Shown here: positions 19,945-31,100 of the stretch, piece after piece
Layout of the letters: each line of letters opens with the position of its first letter
Numbering within the stretch: the stretch's first letter is position 1
Source of the DNA: an uncultured Alphaproteobacteria bacterium
Lineage (GTDB): Bacteria > Pseudomonadota > Alphaproteobacteria > Rs-D84
DNA length: 64,000 nucleotides
Direction: 5' to 3'
Assembly: GCA_947646585.1 (NCBI GenBank)
Contig: CANSHD010000002.1
Location: 1-64,000, forward strand
Notes under the pieces: model-generated
Databases searched by the model: none
Seen by the model: only the letters and a program-made list of their open reading frames with translations
What the model was told of the DNA's origin: nothing
Position numbers and translations under genes: made by a program

Positions 19945-20790
19945 ATGAACGCGGATACTGTGACACCATTATCAAACTTAAGCCTGCACGACGTTTTGTC
20001 CCAGCTGATAGAAGGGGCGGTGCATTTTAGTTTTCGAATAATGACGGCGTTGCTTATCTTGTCCGTTGGGCTGTGGCTGTCTGCACGCCTGACAAAGATT
20101 GTGAAACGCGGCATGGAGCGCCGCAAACTGGAACCGTCGCTGCAGTCGTTCCTAGCGTCGTTTGTCAGTATCATTTCAAAAATATTCGTATTTGTTATTG
20201 TTTTGACAACGGTCGGTGTCCAGATGACGGCGATTACCGCGGCGCTGGGTGCGGCAGCATTGGCGGTCGGCATGGCCTTGTCCGGTACTATGCAAAATGT
20301 GGCGGGCGGGTTGGTCATTTTGTTCTTCAAGCCGTTCAAGGTTGGCGATACCATTAATACCGCCAGTGGCAAGACGGGTGTTGTAAAAAGAATCATGATT
20401 TTTACGACGGAACTGCGTACATTTGACAATCAGACGATATATCTGCCGAATGCTGCGTTGTCAAATGGAGAAATAACGAACTTGTCCCATGGCGGCGTGC
20501 GACGCACTGATATGGTAATTGGCATTTCATATGGAGACAGTGTCGATACGGCTCGTCGTGTAATAATGGATATTTTGGCCAAGGATTCTCGTATTCGGCA
20601 GAGCCCCGAGCCATCTGTATTTGTTTCCAATCTGGCGGACAGTGCGGTTGAACTGACCGTTCGTTTCTGGACCAAGTGGGACGACATGTATCCTGCAGCG
20701 GCGGACGTACGCGAGCAGATTTATGTAAACCTGCCAAAGAAAAAGGTAAATTTCCCATTCCCGCAAGTGGATGTACATGTTATCAAATAA
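19945..20790 (+). CDS. mscS: MscS-family mechanosensitive ion channel
   Basis: ALGAAALAVGMALSGTMQNVAGGLVILFFKPFKVGDTI pore/beta domain signature. Confidence 0.88.
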   Translation: MNADTVTPLSNLSLHDVLSQLIEGAVHFSFRIMTALLILSVGLWLSARLTKIVKRGMERRKLEPSLQSFLASFVSIISKIFVFVIVLTTVGVQMTAITAALGAAALAVGMALSGTMQNVAGGLVILFFKPFKVGDTINTASGKTGVVKRIMIFTTELRTFDNQTIYLPNAALSNGEITNLSHGGVRRTDMVIGISYGDSVDTARRVIMDILAKDSRIRQSPEPSVFVSNLADSAVELTVRFWTKWDDMYPAAADVREQIYVNLPKKKVNFPFPQVDVHVIK

Positions 20791-20890
20791 AATACCGGGC
20801 GCGCCAATGGCGTGCCGTTTTTTTCCTAGACATTTTATTTTTTATTTGTGCTATAGTCTGTTATGCCAACATAACAAAGGGAGAATCCAC

Positions 20891-21259
20891 ATGAAAAAGA
20901 CAGCTATATTTGCGGTGTGCGCCGCGGCGTTTGCGACGGCCGCCAATGCAGGGTTTCAGCCGGCCCAGCCGACGACATCGGCCGGCGGATTTATCGGCAA
21001 TGAAACGATTGTCACGGTAAAACAGGCCAAAGAAATGCGCGACGACACAAACGTTATCATGCAGGGTAAAATCGTTGCGCAGGTCAAAGGCGACAAATAC
21101 ACGTTCGAAGATAACACCGGCAGCATCACCGTTGAAATCGATGACGAAGACTGGCGCGGCCAGATGGTGACGCCGTCCGACACGGTAAAGATTTACGGCG
21201 AGGTTGACCGAGGCCTGACCAAGACCGAAATTGATGTAGATACGATACAGAAAATGTAA
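20891..21259 (+). CDS. YgiW-type BOF (OB-fold) periplasmic protein
   Basis: Signal peptide; VKQAKEMRDDTNVIMQGKIVAQVKGDKYTFEDNTGSITVEIDDEDWRGQMVTPSDTVKIYGEVD. Confidence 0.82.
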   Translation: MKKTAIFAVCAAAFATAANAGFQPAQPTTSAGGFIGNETIVTVKQAKEMRDDTNVIMQGKIVAQVKGDKYTFEDNTGSITVEIDDEDWRGQMVTPSDTVKIYGEVDRGLTKTEIDVDTIQKM

Positions 21260-21288
21260 AAAATCGCCCGACCGGGCGATTTTTTTTA
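21260..21288 (+). terminator. Intrinsic terminator
   Basis: ATCGCCCGaCCGGGCGATTTTTTT. Confidence 0.75.
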
Positions 21289-21337
21289 GGCCATTACGGT
21301 ATTATAAAAATCCCCGCCATTCGGCGGGTGGTTAATT

Positions 21338-23605
21338 TTAGCTTTGTGATGCAGGCTGGGTAGATTTGCAGCTCGTTGTTACCTCTATTCTGCGACACGG
21401 CGCAAATTTATCATTTCCGGTTACTGGTGTATTGTCGGGTTTTACCGTATTTTTTGTGATATCAAAGCATATTTTATAATCCGCATCGGTTGATTTTGTA
21501 GATACGTCAATTCCCAATTGTTTTGCAACACCGCATGAGCACTTGGTTTCTCCGTTTCCAATTGCGGCAATTTCTATTATCGGTTTATTATCCGTACTTG
21601 TGTCCGCATTTATTATTGCGGTGATTTTGGTCTTAATGGCATCTGCACGCTTCTGAGACAATCTGCTGTTTGTTGCATTGCTGCCTACCGGGTCTGTATA
21701 ACCCTTTATGAACAAATCGCATGTTTGATTTTTATCAAATTGACGATACATGTTTTGCAGGTCGTTTTCAATTGTGCTGCCCTCAACAAAATCTGCGGTT
21801 CCGATTTTGAACATTGCTGATGCATTAAGTAAAATCGTTTCATATCCCGGATCGTTTTGTGGCTCTTGATTCACTATTCTGACGGTTTCGCATATACCCG
21901 TTTCAGTGTTTACCGATTTTGCTTCGTTGCATACACACTGGGCCGGTTCTGCATCTGTTGCGGCAACAAAATCATAACCGTCCGCACAAGTACATGTACA
22001 ACCATCGGCCAATAATTGTAAATGATCCCCGTCGGTTGGCGTGCATTGTGCGGTACATGTTGTTGGATTGGTAATACAAGCCTGCTTGGTTGTATCCCAC
22101 AAAGGTTTATCTGCCGGACATTCGCATTTTGTTGTTCCATCAGATGTTTGACCACCAATGCATGCATCGCATGTATTCTGATTTGGGTTGTATTGTTTAT
22201 TCGCCTCGCAGACGCATTGTAAATTATCGCTGCGTACGGTTTTGCCGTCTGGGCATGTGACCGTATGCGGTGGGGTATTATTTACTTTTTCTTCAAGGAC
22301 GCCAAGCGCCTTGTTTTTATATTTTTGATTGATTTCATCAACCTTGTTTTTATTCTTATCGCCGCTGTTGATTGCCAGGTTGCCGACCAAACCGCCAATT
22401 GCACCGGCGCCCGCCGTTATCGCCCCAGTCTTGATTTTCGATTTCGTGTCCGCCTTTTGTTCCGCCCAAGCTTTTGCATCCTCGCTGTTTTCATCCATCA
22501 AAGCCTTTGACAGCGATGCGTACGCGCCGCTCTGGCGCCCCATGCCGACATTGTCATACAGACCCGTTTCCGCAATGTCATATATAACCTCGGCCTCTAT
22601 TCCAGGGGTTTTGCCCAGCGCCTCTTTACGTACCTTTAAATCTGCCGCCAGGGCTTTGTATTCGTTTACCTCATCAAACAGCTCATTCCCGCCCGGCAGG
22701 TCGATATCACGCTCGCCGCCTTTGATATTGCGGCCCTGGCCGTAATCGCATACGAATGTCGCAAGGTATGCTTTCATGTCCTCTTCGGCACTGTCATCCG
22801 CTTTCTGTTCCGCCATGCCCGACATCAGATTCATCCCGCCGATACCCGTTGCGCCAATCGCCGCCGCCCCCAGCGCCTTGTTCGCCGTGGACTGCTCTTT
22901 ATCTTTCATTTTTTGCGCGTTGTCTTTTAATTCCGAGACTTTGTTCTTTGAATCTTCCTCGGATAATTCAGCCTGTTCGCATGATTTGCCGTCATCTGAC
23001 GGGTGATAGCCGTTGCCGCATTCTGTTATATAGCAGCTGCCTTTCTTTAATTCGCCGGCCGTCGCATTGGGGACTTTTTCAATATCCGCCGCAGGGCAGG
23101 GGCCGCCGGATTGTTCGCAACCGGATTTTGCGTCATTTGGCACATAATTTTTTACACATTTTGAAACCACGCATTTGCCTTTGGCCCCGTCTTTACCCTC
23201 CGTGCCTTCTTGCTTGGTATCCAGCTTGGTTTTTTCTATGTTGGTGTCCGCGTTTTTTAATGCAGTTTCAGCGGCCTCGCTACATGGTTCGGCGCCCTTG
23301 AATATTCCGGATACGAAATTTGATGTTGCGTTCCATGCTGTGGTTAGACCCTTGCCAACGGCCTGGCCGCCTTTGACGAAGACGTCGCCTGTTTTTTGCA
23401 ATATGTCTTTGGAATCTTTTTTGGGTTCTGTTTCCTGTTTGGGTGTCTCCGCCGGTTGTGATGGGGTTGAAGCGCCGGGGGCAGGCGCCACAGCTGCTGC
23501 TATTGGATTAGTGTCTCCCAGAACAGCAGTGGCCGGTGATGCAACAAATAATGCCGTGATTGCAAAAATACTGGTAAGAATATTTTTATAGCTTTTTGTT
23601 GTCAT
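21338..23605 (-). CDS. Secreted multi-domain protein with Cys-rich repeats and C-terminal OmpA-like domain
   Basis: Signal peptide; TCTAQC..CTCTCADGYDF, CDACIGGQTSDGTTKCECP; C-term QTCDLFIKGYTDPVGSNATNSRLSQKRADAIK. Confidence 0.7.
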   Translation of the reverse strand: MTTKSYKNILTSIFAITALFVASPATAVLGDTNPIAAAVAPAPGASTPSQPAETPKQETEPKKDSKDILQKTGDVFVKGGQAVGKGLTTAWNATSNFVSGIFKGAEPCSEAAETALKNADTNIEKTKLDTKQEGTEGKDGAKGKCVVSKCVKNYVPNDAKSGCEQSGGPCPAADIEKVPNATAGELKKGSCYITECGNGYHPSDDGKSCEQAELSEEDSKNKVSELKDNAQKMKDKEQSTANKALGAAAIGATGIGGMNLMSGMAEQKADDSAEEDMKAYLATFVCDYGQGRNIKGGERDIDLPGGNELFDEVNEYKALAADLKVRKEALGKTPGIEAEVIYDIAETGLYDNVGMGRQSGAYASLSKALMDENSEDAKAWAEQKADTKSKIKTGAITAGAGAIGGLVGNLAINSGDKNKNKVDEINQKYKNKALGVLEEKVNNTPPHTVTCPDGKTVRSDNLQCVCEANKQYNPNQNTCDACIGGQTSDGTTKCECPADKPLWDTTKQACITNPTTCTAQCTPTDGDHLQLLADGCTCTCADGYDFVAATDAEPAQCVCNEAKSVNTETGICETVRIVNQEPQNDPGYETILLNASAMFKIGTADFVEGSTIENDLQNMYRQFDKNQTCDLFIKGYTDPVGSNATNSRLSQKRADAIKTKITAIINADTSTDNKPIIEIAAIGNGETKCSCGVAKQLGIDVSTKSTDADYKICFDITKNTVKPDNTPVTGNDKFAPCRRIEVTTSCKSTQPASQS

Positions 23606-23617
23606 GTATTTTTGCCT

Positions 23618-24628
23618 TTATTCAAATACTTCGCCGTTATTATGTTTAATTATGGAAAACTGGCATGCCGTATAATATCCGTTGCCACTGCCGACAGGCA
23701 TTTCTTGGCCCAGATAATTTACGTCATCACCAATATCTTTTTTATCAAATATGCGTTTGCAACGCTTGGTTGATTGATCTGGCGCATATTGTTTTCCCGA
23801 CCCCAGTTTACCTTTATATTCCGACATCAGGTTGCGAAAACTCCAGTGGCTGGCCGCGATTTGTTGATCTACGTCGCCGTCTTGGGTGAAAATGCATAAT
23901 GCGAATTTGTACAGTGAAAGCCGGGTTGCAAACATGTTTTTCCTGGGTACGGTATAGTCGTCGATAACAAATGTACCGCCATTGCTTTCGCATAAGCCCT
24001 TTGCCTTATCAAATTTCGATGTTTCCGAATTTTGAATAATGTGTTTACCGGATGGGATTGGCGTTGGGAAGGTTATTTGACAATAATAGCGCTGATATGG
24101 TGTACCATCGATTGATGTGCTGCTGGCCCCCAGAGACAAAACAGGGCCGTATTTATAATTGTATGGTGCCGTCGGAACAATACTGTCAAATTTTGCACAT
24201 GTTTCAGTGCCATATTGTTGTTGGACCGCATAAGACCATTTGGCATTGGCCTTGCTGCCGCGGGCGGTTATGCAATATAATGATGTTTTTAAGCCAGATG
24301 TCTTGTCAAACGAAACAGCCGTATACCCCCCCAGGTCTTTACATTTGTTAAAAAATGCGATGGCCAAGTCCGGGTGACTGATAAATCGCAGGTCGGGGTC
24401 CGTTTTTATATCAAAATATATTGATAACGGCAGACCATCCGGCGGTGTCTGATTGGCGAATAGGGTCGTTAATGTGGTAAGTGAATCCGTTTCAGTGGTT
24501 GGAGTCGCGCCGGCGGTATCCGCGCTATCCAATTTAAGCGATTGTACAACCAACTCGTATTCCGATGCCAATGCAGTCATTGGAAATAAGAGTGACAAGA
24601 ACACACAATATTTATAGGCAGAACTCAT
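23618..24628 (-). CDS. Secreted hypothetical protein
   Basis: MSSAYKYCVFLSLLFPMTALAS signal peptide; in apparent operon with flanking Cys-rich genes. Confidence 0.6.
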   Translation of the reverse strand: MSSAYKYCVFLSLLFPMTALASEYELVVQSLKLDSADTAGATPTTETDSLTTLTTLFANQTPPDGLPLSIYFDIKTDPDLRFISHPDLAIAFFNKCKDLGGYTAVSFDKTSGLKTSLYCITARGSKANAKWSYAVQQQYGTETCAKFDSIVPTAPYNYKYGPVLSLGASSTSIDGTPYQRYYCQITFPTPIPSGKHIIQNSETSKFDKAKGLCESNGGTFVIDDYTVPRKNMFATRLSLYKFALCIFTQDGDVDQQIAASHWSFRNLMSEYKGKLGSGKQYAPDQSTKRCKRIFDKKDIGDDVNYLGQEMPVGSGNGYYTACQFSIIKHNNGEVFE

Positions 24629-26313
24629 CAGCTGTTGCTCTTTTTGGTTAATGTTATTCTTTCTTCGCCTTCGCATACAAATTCAAATATCTTTGCCGGA
24701 TCCGCTGAGAAGGTAAGCGTCATGTTTTTTGTGCAGCTTTTAACCTTTTGCAATGCCGTTTGTAATTGTTCGTTGTCTATATCATTTAATGTTTCCGCAG
24801 ACGGCATGTCGCCGGAAACGCATGTTTGACCCGACGGGCATTTCTCTGTAACAAATTGCTTAATTTCGTTAATGATTGCGACGTTGTCTTGAGATGCGGG
24901 TGTGCCATCAGAATCAGGTGTGGCCGGAGTACCGTCCGCAGCGTCGGTGTCCGACGCGGCTGCGGGTGTCGCGGCACCCTGGCCGTAATCCGCCTCGTGC
25001 TGCTTTTCGGCTTCTTTTGCGGCTTTTTCCGCCTTTTGACGATCGATTGCGCGGTCAATCGCGCCGGATGTGACGGCGCCCACGCCAATACCCAAACCAG
25101 CACCCATCAGGGCGGATGACGCCGATGTCTGAGAGCGGGTATAGCGGTATGCGTTTTCCTTGAATGTTGTCACGTCAATGCCAAACCAATCCTGGGTGCA
25201 GTCGAATGCAGAGCCTGCATAGGCTTTCTTTGACGCGGTCGGCGTTGTGGCATTGCCGGCGTAAAAGTTCACGGTATAAACGCAGACAAGACTGCGTTCA
25301 TCGAACAGGGCGCCAAAGCGCTGGCACTGGGAGCGCATTTTGTCGCGCAGTTCATATAAGCGCTGTTCGTCTTTGACAATTTGTTTTTCCGCATCCTGGC
25401 GCAGGGTGGCGAACACGTTCATTGTGCGCGATGCAAGACCGCTGTCCTGTTGGGTGCAGTTTTTTGCGATTGTGCCGCATTTTGAAATCGCCGCATCGCC
25501 CGCCGTTTTCCCCAAGCATTTTGAATATGTTATACCGCATTCGGCGACAATACATTCGTTGTATTCGTTGCCACAGTCGATAATTTTGTTATATGCCGAC
25601 AATTTTGCATTCATGTCGCGGTCGGCCTTAATTTCAGCAGAGAACAGGGCGTACTGGTGCCCGGTGCATTTGACGTTGCGGCGGCATGCGTCCATTTTGT
25701 CGCCCCATATCGTGTCGCCGTCACCCGCGCATTTGGAATAATCGCTGCCGCATTTCTGTTTCATACAGTCGCGCAGGCCGATATCGCATGCGCTTTGGCC
25801 GGATGCCAACGATGCCGCGGTTGCCGCGGCGGCGGTTTCGGACGCCGACTGGGCGTCCAGGGCGGCGCGCTGGCGATGTATCATTTCCGCCAGATTGTCC
25901 GCGTTTGAATCGCGCCCGCCGGCGGCGCTTGTCGCCATGCCGGCACTGAATTGGTCTGCCTTGTTTTCGATGATAACCGGTTCCTCGGTCGGTTCCGGTG
26001 TCGGCTCCGGCGCGGGCTCGGCCGGCTCAATCGGCTGGGCCGGTTCGGCGGGCTGCTGCTCTGCGGTCGCCTGGGCCGCGGCGGCGGCGCTTTGTGCGCG
26101 CGTGTTTAATGTCGGCATTCTGGAATCGGCGTTGTTTGCACGCGAAACGGTTGGGCGGGCGGTTGATGCGCCGCCGCCGCGCGATACGACATTGGCCGCG
26201 TTTGCAGATGCGCCGACGGCAACAATCACAGCCGCCATCGCCGTGCGCATCAAAGGACGGTGCGCGCGAATGGAAAAATCAAAAACCGTGTCTTGTCGCT
26301 TCATCTCTTGCAT
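24628..26313 (-). CDS. Secreted Cys-rich protein
   Basis: Signal-like MRTAMAAVIVAVGASANA; SACDIGLRDCMKQKCGSDYSKCAG; P/E-rich linker. Confidence 0.65.
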   Translation of the reverse strand: MQEMKRQDTVFDFSIRAHRPLMRTAMAAVIVAVGASANAANVVSRGGGASTARPTVSRANNADSRMPTLNTRAQSAAAAAQATAEQQPAEPAQPIEPAEPAPEPTPEPTEEPVIIENKADQFSAGMATSAAGGRDSNADNLAEMIHRQRAALDAQSASETAAAATAASLASGQSACDIGLRDCMKQKCGSDYSKCAGDGDTIWGDKMDACRRNVKCTGHQYALFSAEIKADRDMNAKLSAYNKIIDCGNEYNECIVAECGITYSKCLGKTAGDAAISKCGTIAKNCTQQDSGLASRTMNVFATLRQDAEKQIVKDEQRLYELRDKMRSQCQRFGALFDERSLVCVYTVNFYAGNATTPTASKKAYAGSAFDCTQDWFGIDVTTFKENAYRYTRSQTSASSALMGAGLGIGVGAVTSGAIDRAIDRQKAEKAAKEAEKQHEADYGQGAATPAAASDTDAADGTPATPDSDGTPASQDNVAIINEIKQFVTEKCPSGQTCVSGDMPSAETLNDIDNEQLQTALQKVKSCTKNMTLTFSADPAKIFEFVCEGEERITLTKKSNS

Positions 26314-26317
26314 TCTT

Positions 26318-27187
26318 TTATTTCAATGTGTCGCATGCCAAATCATAGAACTTGCACAGCTGGGTCGCCATAGAGCGTTCCGCCGAATAACCGGGGGCGC
26401 ATTTGTTCGCCATACTGCGTTCGCATACGCTGGTGATGCATGCCTCGCGTCCGGCATTGTCGGTACAGTTCGCCTTTACCGCGGTCAGTTTTTTCTCGCG
26501 TTCAGACTTATACGATGCGACGATGGTTTCTATGATTGTGTCGGCGTTCTTTATCGCGGTGTCGCGCGCGGCAATCAATTCCGTGCGAATGTCGCCCAGA
26601 TACGTGTCACAGCCGCCGACATCAACACTGCAGCCGGAAAAGAATTTGTCAAAGTCCGCGTTGTCGGCGCATGCGCTGTAGTCCGGGCCGCAACGCTTGG
26701 CATCGATTACGCAGGCCTGAACATCGGTCTTGCACGATGATTTCGTTTTTGTCTTGGCCGCCGCGGCGCGCAGTCCGCTCATTTCGGCGGAAATCCCCGC
26801 TGCCTTGCACGATTGTTCAATCAGCGTGTCATAATTATCCGTAACGTCGTCTGGGGTGCACCCCGCAACTTTTTTTATACATTCCGCCGTCGCCCAGGCA
26901 TAACGTGCGCCGGGGTCGGTGGGCGCCGCCTTTAACTCTTTGGCGGTAAAGGAAAATTTTGCCGATGCGCCGACAGAAACGCTGCGCATTGCGTCGCCCG
27001 CCGTGGGCGCCCCGGCCGAGGCCGTGCCGCAATACTGGCACCGGGCCGCCGGATTGGACGACAGGTTTATCGCACAGGCCGAGTCCAGGCAACGCGTTAA
27101 ATTGGCCTTAGAGCATGTTGTGACCGCGTCGGCGCCGAACGGCGCGGCGGTTAATACGGCGATTAAAATAAAGGCTTTTTTGTTCAT
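26318..27187 (-). CDS. Secreted Cys-rich protein
   Basis: MNKKAFILIAVLTAAPFGADA signal peptide; regular Cys spacing (CKTDVQACVIDAKRCGPDYSACADNADF). Confidence 0.68.
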   Translation of the reverse strand: MNKKAFILIAVLTAAPFGADAVTTCSKANLTRCLDSACAINLSSNPAARCQYCGTASAGAPTAGDAMRSVSVGASAKFSFTAKELKAAPTDPGARYAWATAECIKKVAGCTPDDVTDNYDTLIEQSCKAAGISAEMSGLRAAAAKTKTKSSCKTDVQACVIDAKRCGPDYSACADNADFDKFFSGCSVDVGGCDTYLGDIRTELIAARDTAIKNADTIIETIVASYKSEREKKLTAVKANCTDNAGREACITSVCERSMANKCAPGYSAERSMATQLCKFYDLACDTLK

Positions 27188-27312
27188 TTCTCTCTTTATA
27201 AAGAAACTATATCAAAAAAGGGCGGGGCGCGCAAAGGGAAAAATAAATTTACAGTTGACAAAAGATAATGTTTTGTCTATAATATGTGTAACATTTAACC
27301 AGGGAGTTAAAA

Positions 27313-28014
27313 ATGGCGATAAATTTTAAAAGTAAAAAATTATGGGCATGTGTTGGTGGCGGCATTTTGGGTGTGTTGTGTATTGCCGCAATGTCCAAGT
27401 GCAGCAGCAATGCGGGTGACCGTGATGAGGCGCGGGAAGATTTGACAGTTCAGACGGCGCGCGCGGACAGCCTGCAACAGGCGCTGAGTCAAATGACGGA
27501 AAATCGTGATGCTTGGTATAATTTCGCACAGGCGCGCGGCGACACAATTCGCATGTTGCGCGACGATACGGCATTGACCGATTCGATTGTGGTTTTGAAT
27601 GATTCAATTACGCATTTGGTTGCTGAAAGAGATTCTTTGCAACGCAGTCTGAACGATTGTCGCGGTTCGCGTCGTTCCACGCCGTCCCGTCGTCGCCAGA
27701 ACAACGGCGGCCGTAACAACAACGCCGGCGGCAACAGCGGTAATAACGGCAACAACGGTTCGGCCCCTGTTCAGAACAACGGCGGCAACGTTAACAATAA
27801 CAACAACAATAATAACATCATCTTTGTTCCGGCCCAGCCTTCGACAAATGTCACTGTAAACGGCGGCAATGGGAACACGGTGAATGTTAACAACGGTACG
27901 GTTAACAACTTTTATGCGCCCGCACCGGCATCGGGGGGCACCGTACGTATCAATTCCAGTGCGTCTGTTAGCACGACGTATGTTGTAAAAGTCTTGCCGG
28001 CAAAGACACGATAA
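27313..28014 (+). CDS. Exported/lipoprotein-like Asn-rich protein with coiled-coil
   Basis: Hydrophobic N-term ending CIAAMSKCSSN; coiled-coil; N-rich tract QNNGGNVNNNNNNNNIIF. Confidence 0.6.
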   Translation: MAINFKSKKLWACVGGGILGVLCIAAMSKCSSNAGDRDEAREDLTVQTARADSLQQALSQMTENRDAWYNFAQARGDTIRMLRDDTALTDSIVVLNDSITHLVAERDSLQRSLNDCRGSRRSTPSRRRQNNGGRNNNAGGNSGNNGNNGSAPVQNNGGNVNNNNNNNNIIFVPAQPSTNVTVNGGNGNTVNVNNGTVNNFYAPAPASGGTVRINSSASVSTTYVVKVLPAKTR

Positions 28015-28125
28015 TCAATCGAGTTCTGTTGCATGGACCCGTCATTATGTGGCGGGTCTTTTTTAGTTTTTTCTGGACAGGTAATTCAAACGTATGCTAA
28101 TATTGTCTGCATAGAGAGATGTAAT

Positions 28126-31100
28126 ATGATGAAATATATCAGAATCTTCGCATTGGCAGTATTTTTGATTCCGTATGCGGCACGCGGGGCAAGCAATGAT
28201 TTCATGGTCGCGGCCCAGTTGCTGTCGGCGGCGCGCAATGCCGACATTGGGCAGGTGCAAATTCTTGTAAACAACGGCGCCGATGTCAATTTCGTGGATT
28301 CGACCGGTTTGTCCGTGGTGTGCACGGCGCTGATGAACAATGATGTTCGCGCGGCCCAGATTTTACAGATGTACGGCGCCGATGCGTCCAAGTGCGACCA
28401 GCAGATAAAAAAATATAACAGCAAAAACAAAACCAAAGAGCGAAGCGGGGGCCTGTTCAGCGGGCTGTCTTCCGCCCATACTTTGACATTGGCGGCGGCG
28501 GGGGCCGCCGTTGTCGTTGGTGGACTGCTGCTGCTTACCGATGTGTTCGATTCCGGCAGTGGCAATTCTTCGGGCGGGGGCAGTGGCGACCGACCGAACA
28601 ATGGCGGGGATAACGGCGGCAACAGCGGAACCGCAACGGCAAAGATTACGTTGCCGTATGGGCCGGCGATGCCAAATGCGGAATCTGAAAAAGCGAATTA
28701 TTCTTCAAACCTGAATTATTACAGCCCGTCCATTGACGGAACCCTGAAAGATACTTTTGAGCTGATGACAAAATCACGCCAGAATTATCTGCTGATGATG
28801 CACGGATATTCGCCTTTGGCGCGCGGGTATCTGGGGATGCGCACATTGCGCGGAACCGGAAACGTGCCGGTTGACGCGACGACACTGGGCAAGATTAACG
28901 TTAAGGGGATAACGGTCGGCGGCGGCCGTCCGGTCGGTGTTGCGCTGGTGACGGCGAACGGTGTGAACGCCGCGGCAAAGCCCGCCGGGACCGAGACCGC
29001 CCAGAAAAATTCTTTGGATGACGAATTGCTGGCCTGGACGACAATCAGTGGCAATGTTGTCAATGAAAAGCCCGAGATTAGCAACCTGTCCAGCAAATAT
29101 TACAACAATTTGATTGTTCTGGGCGGCGACGGTGCCGAGGTGACAAATTCATACACCGTTGAGGACAAGGCCTTTATCACCGATTTTGATTTGTCGGGGC
29201 AGGGGACCGCGATAAATAATTCAAACGCATCCGCGGCGGATGATATGCTGGCCAAGGTTGTGGGCGGCGCCAATTCCGGGTATTCGGCGGCGGACTATAT
29301 CGGATTTATGCCGAACGGCCAGATGGGAATATTCCGTACCGGTGACGGTCGCGGAATGAAGGCCGTGACGGGCGCATCCCCCAGCGGGGAATACACGATG
29401 GCGGGAACAACGCTGGCCGTGGGTGACAAGATAACGCTGTTCGGCAAGGAAATGACCGTCTCGGCCGTTTCAGGCATCACTTTTGAGGCCCAGGATACCG
29501 GCGTCGGCACGTACAAGGGGTATATCGGTGCAAACGGCCAGCTGTATATTAACAGCACTTTGGGCGGTGAAATCGACCAGACTTATGCCATGGCGGACGG
29601 GAAATTAACGCTGGTGGGCCAGCTGGGCGATATCGATTATTACAATTACAAGGCGCTGTTAAAGTCCGGTGTAATGTGGGCGGCGGGCGACCTGACGGGG
29701 GGGCGTTCGCGCATGGACGTTATTGCGAATGCGTCCGTGATAGAACCGCTGCATTCCCGCACCACAAAGACAATCGATGACATGATTGCAAACCTGTCGC
29801 CGGAAAATTTTGCGGTGTATGTGAATTCTTATTATGACCGTGATACGACGGACGGGTCGGGCGGGACCAACGCGCTGCCTGCAACGGATGCGATATCGTT
29901 CTTTAACGGACTGGGGACGACGTTTTCGCCGCTGGTGATTTTCTCGACCGGGGCGTCCCAGACGGACAGCGCATGGTCCGACGCCGCCCAGGTGGCGACG
30001 TTCGAGAATGCGGCGCCGCTGGTGTTTTCCAATCTGGAGCATCTGTTTATGTCCGTCGTTGCAATCGGCATGACGGGGACGGGCACGTCCGGTGCAACCA
30101 CTGTCGCGGGATATACGCCGGCAAACAAATTCGCCATCGCCCAGTGGACCGACACCAACAATACGGACGTTACGACCGACGACAAGTATTACAAGGCGCG
30201 CGTTTGCGGTATCGCGGGCAAGGGCGCAAACGGAATTGACCCGTGGTGCTTTGCCGCGACGGGTGTGACGGACGAACTGGCGGTCTCGTCGGCGGCCGGT
30301 GCGGCTGGTGCCGTAAAATCCGCGTTTTCATATTTGAACAACAAGGAATTGTTCACATTGTTGGCATTAACGGCGGATGGTCCGTATCTGGGAACGACAA
30401 CGGACGGCAGTGCTTTGACAAAAGATTCCTTGCGCGCATATTTGCAAAATCTGTATCAGATGCCCGCGGAATACCAGTACCGTTGGGAAAAGGGCGGCGA
30501 GGAATATCTGGACGTATTCAAAGAGGTTTTCGGTTACGGTCTTATCAACCTGGAACGTGCGACCAAGCCGGCAACCAGCATTTATTATTATGACGCGGCC
30601 AGCGGGAAAATAGTATCGGGCGCCGGAAACGCGTACTGGCGTGCGGCCTCTAAAACGAACTTTCGCGCGTCGTCGGCGTTCAGTCCGCGCGTGACCTCTA
30701 TCGGTGCGCCGTTCTTTGATGTGCTGGAAAGTGCGGACGGCGAGTTGCGCATGCCGCGTATATGGGAAAATGAATTTGCGGTCGGTGCGGGACGTCGGCG
30801 TGGCCTGTATTTGAATGATGTATTCGGCGATTTAAAGACACGCGATGCCGCGGGTACGGACGTGCAAATCGGCGAGCTGCGTTTTTCAATGTCGGCGTCC
30901 GAACGTCCGTATGCGGATAACATGGGCGGACTGGATTCCATGCGTTTGGGAATGAGCCGCGGAAATTGGGATGTCTCGGCCCAGTATCAGCATAACTTTA
31001 CAGACGGCGCGGGATTGTTTTCCGGCATGGCGAATCCGATAATGTCGCTGGCGCATGACGCGGTTCTGTCCGATGCACGGTATTCGGCCGGGCGGTGGTC

